Assembly: GCA_017935345.1 (NCBI GenBank)
Contig: JAGBHU010000044.1
Location: 1 to 64,000 of the forward strand
From: Coprococcus sp.
GTDB taxonomy: Bacteria; Bacillota; Clostridia; Lachnospirales; Lachnospiraceae
DNA length: 64,000 nucleotides
Direction: 5' to 3'
In this document: positions 1 to 7,800 of the stretch, piece by piece
Layout: the number at the start of each line of letters is the position of its first letter
Position numbering within the stretch: position 1 is the stretch's first letter
Position numbers and translations under genes: made by a program
The notes under the pieces: generated by a model
Databases searched by the model: none
What the model saw: only the letters and a program-made list of their open reading frames with translations
Told to the model about the DNA's origin: nothing

Positions 1-1
1 C

Positions 2-1507
2 ACCGTAACAAATTCAGACGGAAGCTATGAAAAGACAATCAGGCTGACAGATGCGGGTGTTACATATGATGAAGCAACAAAGAAGTATACAATAACACTT
101 AGCAATCTGCCTGTAGATACCTATACAGTAGAAGAGACAACAAAGGATATAGCCGGTAATTCAGTAACTGTTAAGTATTCCGTAGATGGCGGCAGCCAGA
201 AGACAGGAGATACGGCTTCAAACGTCAGCCTTACAGGTGGAAATACCACAACGGTTGATTTTGAAAATGACTATTCTGCAAATACTGGAAAAATCAGATT
301 TACAAAGGTTGCCCTTTATAAAGAGACATGTGCAGAAAACAGTAGTGCTACAAAACCACTTGAGGGTGTTACTTTTACATTATATCAGTCAGATGATACG
401 GCATTTGCAAATCCTGTTGATACGGCAATTAGCAATTCTGACGGCGTGGTAGAATTTGTTGATGTTCCTTATGGTACATATGCTGTTAAAGAGACAACGA
501 CGAAAGACGGATATATCGCAATAGATGATGTATTTACGGCTACGGTTGATGCTTCAAATGCATCAACATATGCAAAGCTTGACGGTGTTAAGGATAATAA
601 GGTCGTTAACGATGTACTTAGAACGGATATAAGCCTTGTTAAGGTCAACGAATCCGATACCAATGAGAAGCTTCCAAATTCTACATATACCTTATGTGCA
701 AAAGAAGGTGCAGTAGAGTCTGTGATTGCCGAATCTACCACAGATGTAAATGGTGTACTGAAATTTGAAGGAGTATTGGTTGGTAAGGAATATACAATCA
801 AAGAAATTTCAGCTCCTGACGGAAGCTATGTATCAGAGAGTCCTATTACGATAAAGTACGGAATTGATAATAATGGAAATGTTGTAATTATGTCGTTTGA
901 CGGAGGTGAAAGCACTCTTTCGGGAAAGGCAACAGCTTATGTAGATGATGACGGTAATATTACATGGCTTGAGCCTTCCGTTCTCTACAGCTTTGATAAG
1001 GTTGATGAGAAGGGAAATCCATTATCCGGTGCAACACTCAGATTGTTGGATGCAGATGGTAAACAAATTGATGAGTGGGTAACAGATGGTAACAGTCATG
1101 AGGTAAACGGTATACTTTCTATTGGTAAAACATATACACTTCATGAGGTTTCTGCACCTAAGGGTTATGAATTAGCTGATGATGTAATATTTACGGTATC
1201 AGATGATAAGGTTGGTGCCGGAGAAAATACCGTTGTTACCATTACAATGGTTGATAAAAAGAAAGATGAGCCAACCACAGACGAACCAACCACAGACGAA
1301 CCGACTACAGACGAGCCGACCACAGATGAACCAACCACAGACGAGCCGACTACGGATGAACCAACCACAGATGAGCCGGGTAATCCTGACGAACCAAAGA
1401 CAGGTGATGAAGCACCTATTGCTCCTGCGGTAGTTATGTTCTTTGTAAGTCTTGCAGCATGTGGTGTGCTTGTAGTAAAAAAGAGAAGAAATGAGAAAGA
1501 TAATTAG
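2..1507 (+). CDS. SpaA/Cna-B-type cell-wall-anchored surface protein (5' truncated)
   Basis: The reading frame is open from base 2, so this is the C-terminal ~501 residues of a larger secreted protein. It consists of successive prealbumin-like Cna-B/SpaA modules of about 90 residues, recognised by alternating short strands and E-box-like strings such as YTIKEISAP and YTLHEVSAP; these modules usually form Lys-Asn isopeptide bonds. A (DEPTT)7 stalk follows, then EPKTGDE, a hydrophobic segment (VVMFFVSLAACGVLVV) and a KKRRNEK tail. This is a sortase sorting signal with EPKTG where LPXTG is usual. It is probably an adhesin or pilin; whether backbone or tip subunit cannot be told without the N-terminus. 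A strong inverted repeat follows the stop. Confidence 0.85.
   Translation, partial: TVTNSDGSYEKTIRLTDAGVTYDEATKKYTITLSNLPVDTYTVEETTKDIAGNSVTVKYSVDGGSQKTGDTASNVSLTGGNTTTVDFENDYSANTGKIRFTKVALYKETCAENSSATKPLEGVTFTLYQSDDTAFANPVDTAISNSDGVVEFVDVPYGTYAVKETTTKDGYIAIDDVFTATVDASNASTYAKLDGVKDNKVVNDVLRTDISLVKVNESDTNEKLPNSTYTLCAKEGAVESVIAESTTDVNGVLKFEGVLVGKEYTIKEISAPDGSYVSESPITIKYGIDNNGNVVIMSFDGGESTLSGKATAYVDDDGNITWLEPSVLYSFDKVDEKGNPLSGATLRLLDADGKQIDEWVTDGNSHEVNGILSIGKTYTLHEVSAPKGYELADDVIFTVSDDKVGAGENTVVTITMVDKKKDEPTTDEPTTDEPTTDEPTTDEPTTDEPTTDEPTTDEPGNPDEPKTGDEAPIAPAVVMFFVSLAACGVLVVKKRRNEKDN
1265..1369 (+). repeat. 15-bp tandem repeat encoding (DEPTT)7 stalk
   Basis: Seven in-frame 15-bp units encode DEPTT, with synonymous differences between copies (GAT/GAC, GAG/GAA, CCA/CCG). 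An eighth partial DEP follows. It forms the proline-rich wall-spanning stalk directly before the sorting signal. The synonymous variation suggests the array is not brand new. Confidence 0.9.
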
Positions 1508-1581
1508 TGGTTTTGTAAAAATCATGATAAACCAGGGAGATATTTTATAGGTGTTCTCTTAGGTTGCATTTAAACAAAAGT

Positions 1582-1643
1582 AATCCATATATGTGATGTA
1601 AACCGGATGTATATACAGTATCACATATATGGATTTTCTTTGC
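1582..1643 (+). terminator. Probable terminator of the surface-protein gene
   Basis: A perfect 16-bp inverted repeat (AATCCATATATGTGAT at 1582-1597 and its complement at 1620-1635) encloses a 22-nt loop and is followed by the T-rich run TTCTTTGCTT. The loop is long for an intrinsic terminator and the stem is AT-rich, so an operator role cannot be excluded. Confidence 0.55.
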
Positions 1644-1650
1644 TTGTAAG

Positions 1651-1679
1651 TCATATCTATTGCTTATACATCATATTAT
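1651..1679 (+). promoter_or_regulatory. Candidate sigma-E promoter of spoIVA
   Basis: TCATATCT (1651-1658) and CATATTAT (1672-1679), separated by 13 bp, resemble the sigma-E -35 (KMATATT) and -10 (CATACAnT) elements. They lie about 65 bp upstream of the spoIVA start. spoIVA is a mother-cell sigma-E gene in Bacillus. The match is approximate and the region is AT-rich. Confidence 0.35.
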
Positions 1680-1744
1680 TAAAATATGAGAACAAATTGT
1701 GCTCTTTCGTATTGGGTACAAAAATGCAACTATAGGAGGTATGA

Positions 1745-3217
1745 ATGGAAGATTTCAATGTTTATAAGGATATTAATGCCAGAACAAATGGGGAAATTTA
1801 CATAGGAGTAGTGGGACCTGTAAGAACAGGTAAATCAACTTTTATAAAGCGTTTTATGGAGAAAATGGTACTTCCGAATATTATTGACAGTAATGACAAG
1901 GAAATTGCTTTGGATGAAATGCCACAGTCGGCATCAGGAAAAACAATTATGACTACAGAGCCGAAATTTATTCCGAAGGATGGAGTAGAAATCAGTATAG
2001 ACGATAATATAGACATGAAGGTTCGTTTGATTGATTGCGTAGGTTATGTAGTTGATGGAGCAGAGGGTCAGACTGAGGATGGTAAGGACAGAATGGTAAA
2101 AACACCTTGGTATGATTATGATATACCGTTTGCGAAGGCGGCTGAAATAGGAACGAAAAAGGTAATTAATAATCATTCGACGGTTGGTATTGTTGTTACA
2201 TGTGATGGCAGCTTCGGCGATTTAGAACGTAGCAACTATCTGGATGCTGAAGCAAGAACAGTCAGAGAACTGAAGGAGCTTGGAAAACCATTTGTTATCA
2301 TTCTGAATTCAAATCATCCGTATTCGGAGGAAACACAGCAGTTAGCTGCAGAATTATCTGAGAACTATGGAGTAGCGGTTATCCCGGTAAATTGTGACCA
2401 GCTATCTACAGATGATATAAACAATATATTCAGTGAGTTGCTTTACAGTTTCCCTGTTTCTGCTGTCAATTTCATGATTCCGAAGTGGCTTGAGGTATGT
2501 GATAATGATAATCAGATAAAACGAAGTGTCATCAGAGATGCCGAAGATATTTTAAAAAATAATAAATATCTTTATGATATGAAGAAGCTTGAGTATCCTG
2601 AAAATCAATATGTGGAGAGTTATTCATGCGGAAATCTAAATCTTGCTGACGGAACAATCAATGTATCGGTTATTATATATAACCGCTATTATTACGACAT
2701 GCTGTCTGAAATGATGGGAGCACCTGTACATAATGAATATGATTTTATAAAAGAAATAAAGAGTATGTCGGAAGGCAGAAAATTCTGTGATAGTGTTATG
2801 AATGCGCTAAACAGTGTAAAGAGTAACGGATATGGTCTTGTTATGCCAGACAAGGAGGATATATCTCTGGATGAGCCTGAGCTGATAAAGGCAGGTAATA
2901 AATATGGTGTTAAGGTAATGGCGGAAGCACCTTCCGTACATATGATAAAGGCAAATATTACGACGGAGATAGCTCCGATTGTAGGTTCAAAGGAACAGGC
3001 AGAGGATTTGATAGAGTATATTAAGGACAGCACAAAAGATGAGGATAAGGATATATGGGAGGTCAATATATTCGGCAAGACCATTGAACAGCTTGTAGAG
3101 GATGGATTAAATACGAAAGCAAATAAAATAAATGCTGAAAGTCAGCAAAAGCTTCAGGATGCGATGGAGAAGATCGTCAATGACGGCAATGGCGGAATGG
3201 TCTGTATTATTATTTAA
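1745..3217 (+). CDS. spoIVA: Stage IV sporulation protein A, spore-coat basement ATPase
   Basis: The 490-residue product matches the family length (492 in B. subtilis). SpoIVA polymerises on the forespore surface using ATP hydrolysis and forms the platform for coat and cortex assembly. The N-terminal P-loop GPVRTGKST places the Walker A lysine at residue 30, and LIDCVGY is the Walker B-like segment. The middle and C-terminal domains follow, ending in the hydrophobic tail GGMVCIII that anchors the protein to the forespore through SpoVM. AGGAGG (1734-1739) lies 5 bp before the ATG. It is monocistronic, with an inverted repeat after the stop and a candidate sigma-E promoter upstream. Confidence 0.97.
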   Translation: MEDFNVYKDINARTNGEIYIGVVGPVRTGKSTFIKRFMEKMVLPNIIDSNDKEIALDEMPQSASGKTIMTTEPKFIPKDGVEISIDDNIDMKVRLIDCVGYVVDGAEGQTEDGKDRMVKTPWYDYDIPFAKAAEIGTKKVINNHSTVGIVVTCDGSFGDLERSNYLDAEARTVRELKELGKPFVIILNSNHPYSEETQQLAAELSENYGVAVIPVNCDQLSTDDINNIFSELLYSFPVSAVNFMIPKWLEVCDNDNQIKRSVIRDAEDILKNNKYLYDMKKLEYPENQYVESYSCGNLNLADGTINVSVIIYNRYYYDMLSEMMGAPVHNEYDFIKEIKSMSEGRKFCDSVMNALNSVKSNGYGLVMPDKEDISLDEPELIKAGNKYGVKVMAEAPSVHMIKANITTEIAPIVGSKEQAEDLIEYIKDSTKDEDKDIWEVNIFGKTIEQLVEDGLNTKANKINAESQQKLQDAMEKIVNDGNGGMVCIII

Positions 3218-3279
3218 GATTGCAATACCGCATAGAGCTATGTTAAAATATGCACGAAAGCAATGAGCAGTACCGAAAT

Positions 3280-3326
3280 AAAAAACTTTAATACGACTGC
3301 TTGCAAATTGGATTAAAGTTTTTTAT
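3280..3326 (+). terminator. Terminator-like hairpin after spoIVA
   Basis: A perfect 13-bp inverted repeat (AAAAAACTTTAAT at 3280-3292, complement at 3312-3324) has a 19-nt loop. The right arm itself contains the T run. The stem has only one G-C pair near its base, so it may be weak. A 17-bp direct repeat flanks this region (3249-3265 and 3392-3408). Confidence 0.5.
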
Positions 3327-3430
3327 TGAGATAGGGCGAATGCCCGTGACCGAATGAAGCGAAGCGGAATGAGGTGTACTGCGGTTTGTGGTATGCACGA
3401 AAGCAATGTTTATGGTACAAAGGAGATATG

Positions 3431-4189
3431 ATGTCGGCTATAGATGTAAAGCTGAATGTATTTGAGGGTCCTCTTGACCTTTTATTGCATTTGATTGAGA
3501 AAAATAAAGTTAATATATATGATATACCAATTGTTACCATAACGGAGCAATATTTGGAATACATCAATAATATGGAGGAAGAGGACCTCGATGTTATGAG
3601 TGAATTTCTTGTTATGGCGGCTCACCTGATAAGGATTAAGTCAAAGATGCTTCTGCCGAAGGAAGAGAAAGAGGAGGAAGAAGAGGAAGACCCAAGAGAT
3701 GAGCTGGTTAGACGATTGTTGGAATATAAGATGTATAAATATGCGGCAAGCGAACTTAAGGATATGGAGCTTGATGGGGCAAGAACATTTTACAAGAGTC
3801 CGACGATTCCTTCAGAAGTGAAAAATTACCATGAAGAAATTGACCCATATGATATGATTTCAGAAATGGATATCAATCTTGAAAAGCTGAATGAGATATT
3901 TAAGTCAGTAATGCGGAAACAGGTAGATAAGGTTGACCCTATCAGAAGCAAGTTCAAGAATATTGAGAAGGAAGAAATATCTCTTGAGGCTAAAATGATA
4001 GAAATCAGGGAGCAGGTAAGAGGTCTTGAAGGTATCAATTTCAGAACCCTGCTTGAAATGCAGGCTTCAAGAATGAATATCATCGTGACATTTCTTGCCA
4101 TACTTGAGCTTATGAAGGTCAGTGCTATAGCGATCAGACAGGAGGAACTGTTTGGTGATATTGTGATTGATTCGCTTGATACTATATGA
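3431..4189 (+). CDS. scpA: Segregation and condensation protein A (kleisin)
   Basis: ScpA bridges the SMC heads and recruits ScpB to form the bacterial condensin complex. The N-terminus (KLNVFEGPLDLLLHLIEKNK) and the following VTITEQYLEYI are typical of the ScpA/kleisin family. A Glu-rich linker (KEEEEEEDPRDE) and the C-terminal winged helix follow. Tandem ATGs occur at 3428 and 3431; AGGAG at 3421-3425 gives proper spacing only to 3431, yielding 252 residues. An upstream in-frame ATG at 3374 would add non-conserved residues. scpB follows within 11 bp. The partner smc lies about 36 kb downstream in this window. Confidence 0.95.
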   Translation: MSAIDVKLNVFEGPLDLLLHLIEKNKVNIYDIPIVTITEQYLEYINNMEEEDLDVMSEFLVMAAHLIRIKSKMLLPKEEKEEEEEEDPRDELVRRLLEYKMYKYAASELKDMELDGARTFYKSPTIPSEVKNYHEEIDPYDMISEMDINLEKLNEIFKSVMRKQVDKVDPIRSKFKNIEKEEISLEAKMIEIREQVRGLEGINFRTLLEMQASRMNIIVTFLAILELMKVSAIAIRQEELFGDIVIDSLDTI

Positions 4190-4200
4190 TGAGGTGCGTT

Positions 4201-4920
4201 ATGGAAGATAAGGAATTTGAATATACAAATGAAGAAAATGCTAATCATGCTTTAACAGAGAATGCAGAAGAGAATGAAACCAATAATGAAGTGTCTGAAG
4301 AAGCAGAAACAGATGAGCCTGAAATAGAGACCTATAAGGAATACAGCAATGAATATCTTACTTCTGCAATAGAGGCAATATTATTTTCTGTTGGTGAATC
4401 CGTATCGCTTGAAAGATTGGCATCGGCACTTGTTATGGATAAAAAGGTGCTTGAAAAGCAGCTTACCTCCGTTATGGAGAGTTATAATGAAAGTGACAGG
4501 GGTATCAGGTTGATTGAACTTTCTGGTGCGTATCAGTTATGCACCAGAAATGAATATTATGATTTGCTTTCAAGAGTAGTGAATACCCCGAAGAAACCTG
4601 TTCTTACGGATGTTCTTCTTGAAACATTATCTATTATAGCCTATAAACAGCCGATAACAAGACCGGAGATAGAGGCTATCAGAGGTGTATCATGTGTTCA
4701 TGCAGTGAACAGATTGATAGAATATAATCTTGTTAGTGAAGTAGGACGGCTTGATGCACCGGGAAAACCGATATTATTTGGAACAACAGAAGAGTTTCTC
4801 AGATGCTTTGGTGTTGCTTCTACAAAGGATTTGCCGCTCATCAGTCCGGATAAGATTGAGGACTTTAAGAAGGAAGCGCAGGAAGAGGCGGAATTTACAT
4901 TAGGTGTGGATGTTTCATAG
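4201..4920 (+). CDS. scpB: Segregation and condensation protein B
   Basis: ScpB forms a winged-helix dimer that binds ScpA in the SMC condensin. The core is recognisable from AIEAILFSVGESVS through LLETLSIIAYKQPITRPEIEAIRG and ends near LFGTTEEFLRCFG. About 55 acidic N-terminal residues precede the core and look unstructured. ATGs at 4186 and 4189 overlap the scpA stop, but GAGGTG (4191-4196) is best placed for the ATG at 4201, giving 239 residues. It is translationally linked to scpA. Confidence 0.95.
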   Translation: MEDKEFEYTNEENANHALTENAEENETNNEVSEEAETDEPEIETYKEYSNEYLTSAIEAILFSVGESVSLERLASALVMDKKVLEKQLTSVMESYNESDRGIRLIELSGAYQLCTRNEYYDLLSRVVNTPKKPVLTDVLLETLSIIAYKQPITRPEIEAIRGVSCVHAVNRLIEYNLVSEVGRLDAPGKPILFGTTEEFLRCFGVASTKDLPLISPDKIEDFKKEAQEEAEFTLGVDVS

Positions 4921-5021
4921 CTGATGACTTTTCGGTAATGTTATATAATAAAGATAAAGATTAGTCATACATGGAAGTTTGCCGTAATATATTATTATGA
5001 ATATACTTGCGGAGATATAAA

Positions 5022-6215
5022 GTGAAGTATAAAAAATTGTTTTGTCATATTTGTGTCGTGGTAATGCTGATAACTCTTGGAGGCAGGTATACATATGTAT
5101 ATGCTGATGAGGAGCTTAGTGTTACTGAACTATACGCCCTGTCGGCAGTTCTGATGGATGCTGATACAGGGCGTATTTTATTCGAGAAGAACGGTTATGA
5201 GAGAAGGGCAAATGCCAGCACAACGAAAATATTGACATGTATACTGGCTCTTGAATGTGCTGATATAACCGACAGGGTAAGTGTATCGGCATATGCATCA
5301 AAAATGCCGGATGTTCAGCTTGATATAAATGAAGGAGAAGAATACTATCTGGGTGATTTGCTTCATTCACTTATGTTGGAAAGTCATAATGATTCTGCTG
5401 TTGCAATCGCTGAACATGTAGGAGGCAGTGTAGAAGGCTTTGCCGGAATGATGAACGAGAAAGCAAAAGAAATAGGCTGCCATAATACATATTTTATTAC
5501 GCCAAACGGACTTGATGCGAAAGATGAGCAGGGATTCCATGGAACATGTGCAAGAGACCTTGCACTAATCATGAGATATTGCATTATGAAATCTCCCCAA
5601 AAAGAAGAGTTTTTAGACATTACAAGGACTGACAGTTATACGTTTTCAGATGTTTCGGGAAGCAGGACCTTTACATGCAATAACCATAATTCCTTTCTAA
5701 ATATGATGGAAGGTGCACTTACGGGTAAAACGGGATTTACCTGTGATGCGGGTTATTGCTATGTGGGAGCGCTTAAAAGAGACGGACGAACCTATATCGT
5801 TGCACTTCTTGGCTGCGGCTGGCCTAACAATAAAACCTATAAGTGGTCTGATACAAAAAAGCTGATGAAATATGGCATTGACAACTATGTGACAGAACTG
5901 CTAAATGGAGATAAAGATGAGATACAAATCAATGTTATTGGTGGAACAAAAGGGAATTCTTTGTTAAAATGCAGTTCTGAATATAGCAGTAATATGATAT
6001 GGTCGGATAAGGATGTGGTACGCTATGAGTATATTTATCCCGATACACTTACTGCACCTGTTTACAAGGGTTCTGTTGTAGGTCAGGTAAAGGTATATGT
6101 GAATGGTGAGTTATATGATGTGGAAAATATATATGCGGACAGTGATATTGAAGAAGAAACTTTTCAATATGATATCAGGCGGGTAGTAGATATTTTTCTT
6201 CATGGAGCATATTAA
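5022..6215 (+). CDS. D-alanyl-D-alanine carboxypeptidase (PBP5-like, S11; DacB/DacF type)
   Basis: This secreted serine enzyme trims the terminal D-Ala from peptidoglycan stem peptides. A GTG at 5022 preceded by GGAG (5011-5014) gives a clean signal peptide (hydrophobic VVVMLITLGG, cleavage near VYA). A TTG at 5007 in the same frame lacks a ribosome binding site. The three active-site motifs are present: STTK at residues 66-69, SHN at 121-123 and KTG at 236-238. A C-terminal beta domain and an amphipathic end (VVDIFLHGAY) follow. In B. subtilis the sporulation gene dacB lies just downstream of scpAB, so this is probably the cortex-maturation enzyme, but the DacB/DacF distinction is inference. 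Length is 397 residues. Confidence 0.92.
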   Translation: MKYKKLFCHICVVVMLITLGGRYTYVYADEELSVTELYALSAVLMDADTGRILFEKNGYERRANASTTKILTCILALECADITDRVSVSAYASKMPDVQLDINEGEEYYLGDLLHSLMLESHNDSAVAIAEHVGGSVEGFAGMMNEKAKEIGCHNTYFITPNGLDAKDEQGFHGTCARDLALIMRYCIMKSPQKEEFLDITRTDSYTFSDVSGSRTFTCNNHNSFLNMMEGALTGKTGFTCDAGYCYVGALKRDGRTYIVALLGCGWPNNKTYKWSDTKKLMKYGIDNYVTELLNGDKDEIQINVIGGTKGNSLLKCSSEYSSNMIWSDKDVVRYEYIYPDTLTAPVYKGSVVGQVKVYVNGELYDVENIYADSDIEEETFQYDIRRVVDIFLHGAY

Positions 6216-6241
6216 CATATTTCGGGTAAGCTCATATTCTA
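6214..6241 (+). promoter_or_regulatory. Candidate sigma-K promoter of dpaAB
   Basis: AACA at 6214-6217 and CATATTCTA at 6233-6241 (matching CATAnnnTA) are 15 bp apart, close to the sigma-K pattern mACm-N16-CATAnnnTA. They lie about 75 bp upstream of dpaA. Dipicolinate synthase is sigma-K dependent in Bacillus. The evidence is a motif match only. Confidence 0.3.
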
Positions 6242-6316
6242 TATTATGCAAGAGTTTTTATTGGGCTTAGACTATTGTATACGAATATCATGGCAGTTAG
6301 TTAAAGGGAGGTATAT

Positions 6317-7162
6317 ATGAAGCCTGTATATATAATTGGTGGAGACATGAGAAGCTGCTATATGGCATTATATTTCATTGAAAAAGGATATGAAGTATAT
6401 TTCATGGATTCATTTGATAGTGAAATGATTTTAAATAGTGGCTGTAAGGAAATATCAGACATTAAGGAAATACATGGAATCATGATACTTCCTGTGCCTG
6501 TATCAAAGGATATGGTATATGTAAACAGCAAAAATAATAACATCTCGTTGGCAGATATAATAGCTATGTCAGGTAGTTGTGATATGGTGTGCGGCGGTGT
6601 CGTTCCCGATATCCTTGAAAATGAATGCAAACGTAATAATACCGTTTGTTATGATTTTATGAAGGATGATGAGGTTGCCTGTAAAAACGCTATTGCGACT
6701 GCCGAAGGTGCAATATTTGATGCATTTATAGGCAGGGGAATCAACATAAACGGAAGCAAAAGTCTTGTTACAGGTTATGGCAGATGTGCAAAGCCTTTGG
6801 CACAGAGATTAAAATGTATGGGTTCAGAGGTTACGATAGCCGCCAGAAGTAATAAGGCAAGAGCGGAAGCAGAAGCTGCAGGATATCAGATAACTGATTT
6901 TGACAGCATGAAGGATAAGGCAGCAACCTATGATTTCTGTTTTAATACCGTACCGGCTCTTGTGATAAAAGAGGATTTCCTAAGACAGGTATCCTCTGAC
7001 ATATTAATAATAGATATAGCCTCGAAACCGGGTGGGGTTGATTTTGCTTACTGCGACGGGCATGATATTCAATATAAACACAGTCTTGGTATTCCGGGCA
7101 GATATTCGCCTGAAACGTCAGGAAGAATACTTGCAGAGGCAATTATAATGAAAGGATTTTAG
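6317..7162 (+). CDS. dpaA: Dipicolinate synthase subunit A
   Basis: Together with DpaB this subunit makes dipicolinic acid from the dihydrodipicolinate branch of lysine synthesis in the mother cell; DPA is stored in the spore core. The N-terminus YIIGGDMRSCYMALYFIEKGYEVY is dinucleotide-like. The central Rossmann segment SLVTGYGRCAKPLAQRL resembles NAD(P)-dependent dehydrogenases, and LIIDIASKPGGVDF is a further family hallmark. Length is 281 residues (Bacillus ~297). GGGAGG precedes the ATG. dpaB starts 3 bp after the stop, an arrangement conserved with spoVFA-spoVFB. Confidence 0.93.
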   Translation: MKPVYIIGGDMRSCYMALYFIEKGYEVYFMDSFDSEMILNSGCKEISDIKEIHGIMILPVPVSKDMVYVNSKNNNISLADIIAMSGSCDMVCGGVVPDILENECKRNNTVCYDFMKDDEVACKNAIATAEGAIFDAFIGRGININGSKSLVTGYGRCAKPLAQRLKCMGSEVTIAARSNKARAEAEAAGYQITDFDSMKDKAATYDFCFNTVPALVIKEDFLRQVSSDILIIDIASKPGGVDFAYCDGHDIQYKHSLGIPGRYSPETSGRILAEAIIMKGF

Positions 7163-7165
7163 AAT

Positions 7166-7747
7166 ATGGATTTATCAAAGTGCAATGTAGGTTTTGCGAT
7201 AACCGGTTCATTTTGTACTTTTGATAAAGTAAAGATAGAAATTAAGAAAATGGCAGAGCTTGGAATGAATATTATTCCGATATTTTCCAATCATGCAGCA
7301 AGGTACGATACCAGATTTGGTAAAGCCGATGAATTCGTTAATGAGATAGAAGAGATAACCGGAAATAAGGGACTCTTTACAATATGTGAAGCAGAGCCTA
7401 TAGGACCAAAGGGATATCTTGATGTGCTTGTTATAGCTCCATGTACAGGTAATACGTTGGCAAAGCTTAATAACGGAATAACTGATACAGCAGTACTTAT
7501 GGCTGCAAAAGCACATTTAAGAAATAATAAGCCGCTTATTATTTCTGTTTCAACAAATGATGCCATGGGCATAAATTTTAAAAATATCGGAATGTTAATG
7601 AATACAAAGAATATATATTTTGTTCCGTTTGAACAGGATAATCATGTAAAGAAGCCGAATTCTCTTATTTCAAAGCTTGAATTGATACCTGATACCATAG
7701 AAGCAGCACTTGATGGCAGACAGATTCAGCCGGTTCTCATTAAATAA
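7166..7747 (+). CDS. dpaB: Dipicolinate synthase subunit B (flavoprotein)
   Basis: This is the second dipicolinate synthase subunit, a UbiX/Dfp-like flavoprotein fold of 193 residues. Visible family features are VGFAITGSFCTFDKV at the N-terminus, the conserved VIAPCTGNTLAKLNNGITD and the downstream PLIISVSTNDAMG. It is co-transcribed with dpaA (3-bp gap) and followed at once by a strong bidirectional terminator. In clostridia lacking DpaAB, EtfA substitutes; here the two-gene form is present. Confidence 0.94.
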   Translation: MDLSKCNVGFAITGSFCTFDKVKIEIKKMAELGMNIIPIFSNHAARYDTRFGKADEFVNEIEEITGNKGLFTICEAEPIGPKGYLDVLVIAPCTGNTLAKLNNGITDTAVLMAAKAHLRNNKPLIISVSTNDAMGINFKNIGMLMNTKNIYFVPFEQDNHVKKPNSLISKLELIPDTIEAALDGRQIQPVLIK

Positions 7748-7751
7748 ATGA

Positions 7752-7800
7752 AAAAACGTAGAGGTTATTCCATTAGTGAGACCTCTACGTTTTTGTTTTT
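7752..7800. terminator. Bidirectional terminator between dpaB and asnB
   Basis: A perfect 14-bp stem (AAAAACGTAGAGGT at 7752-7765, complement at 7781-7794) has a 15-nt loop, an A run on the left and TTTTTGTTTTT on the right. It can terminate both the plus-strand dpaB transcript and the convergent minus-strand asnB, whose stop codon lies at its right edge. Confidence 0.9.

Noticed and set aside
186-452. Plus-strand 88-residue frame at the left edge
   Set aside because: It overlaps the surface-protein frame, which is open from base 2 and has clear Cna-B domains; the overlapping product is atypical.
1165-1525. Minus-strand frames across the DEPTT repeats
   Set aside because: They arise from the repeat and have no start signals.
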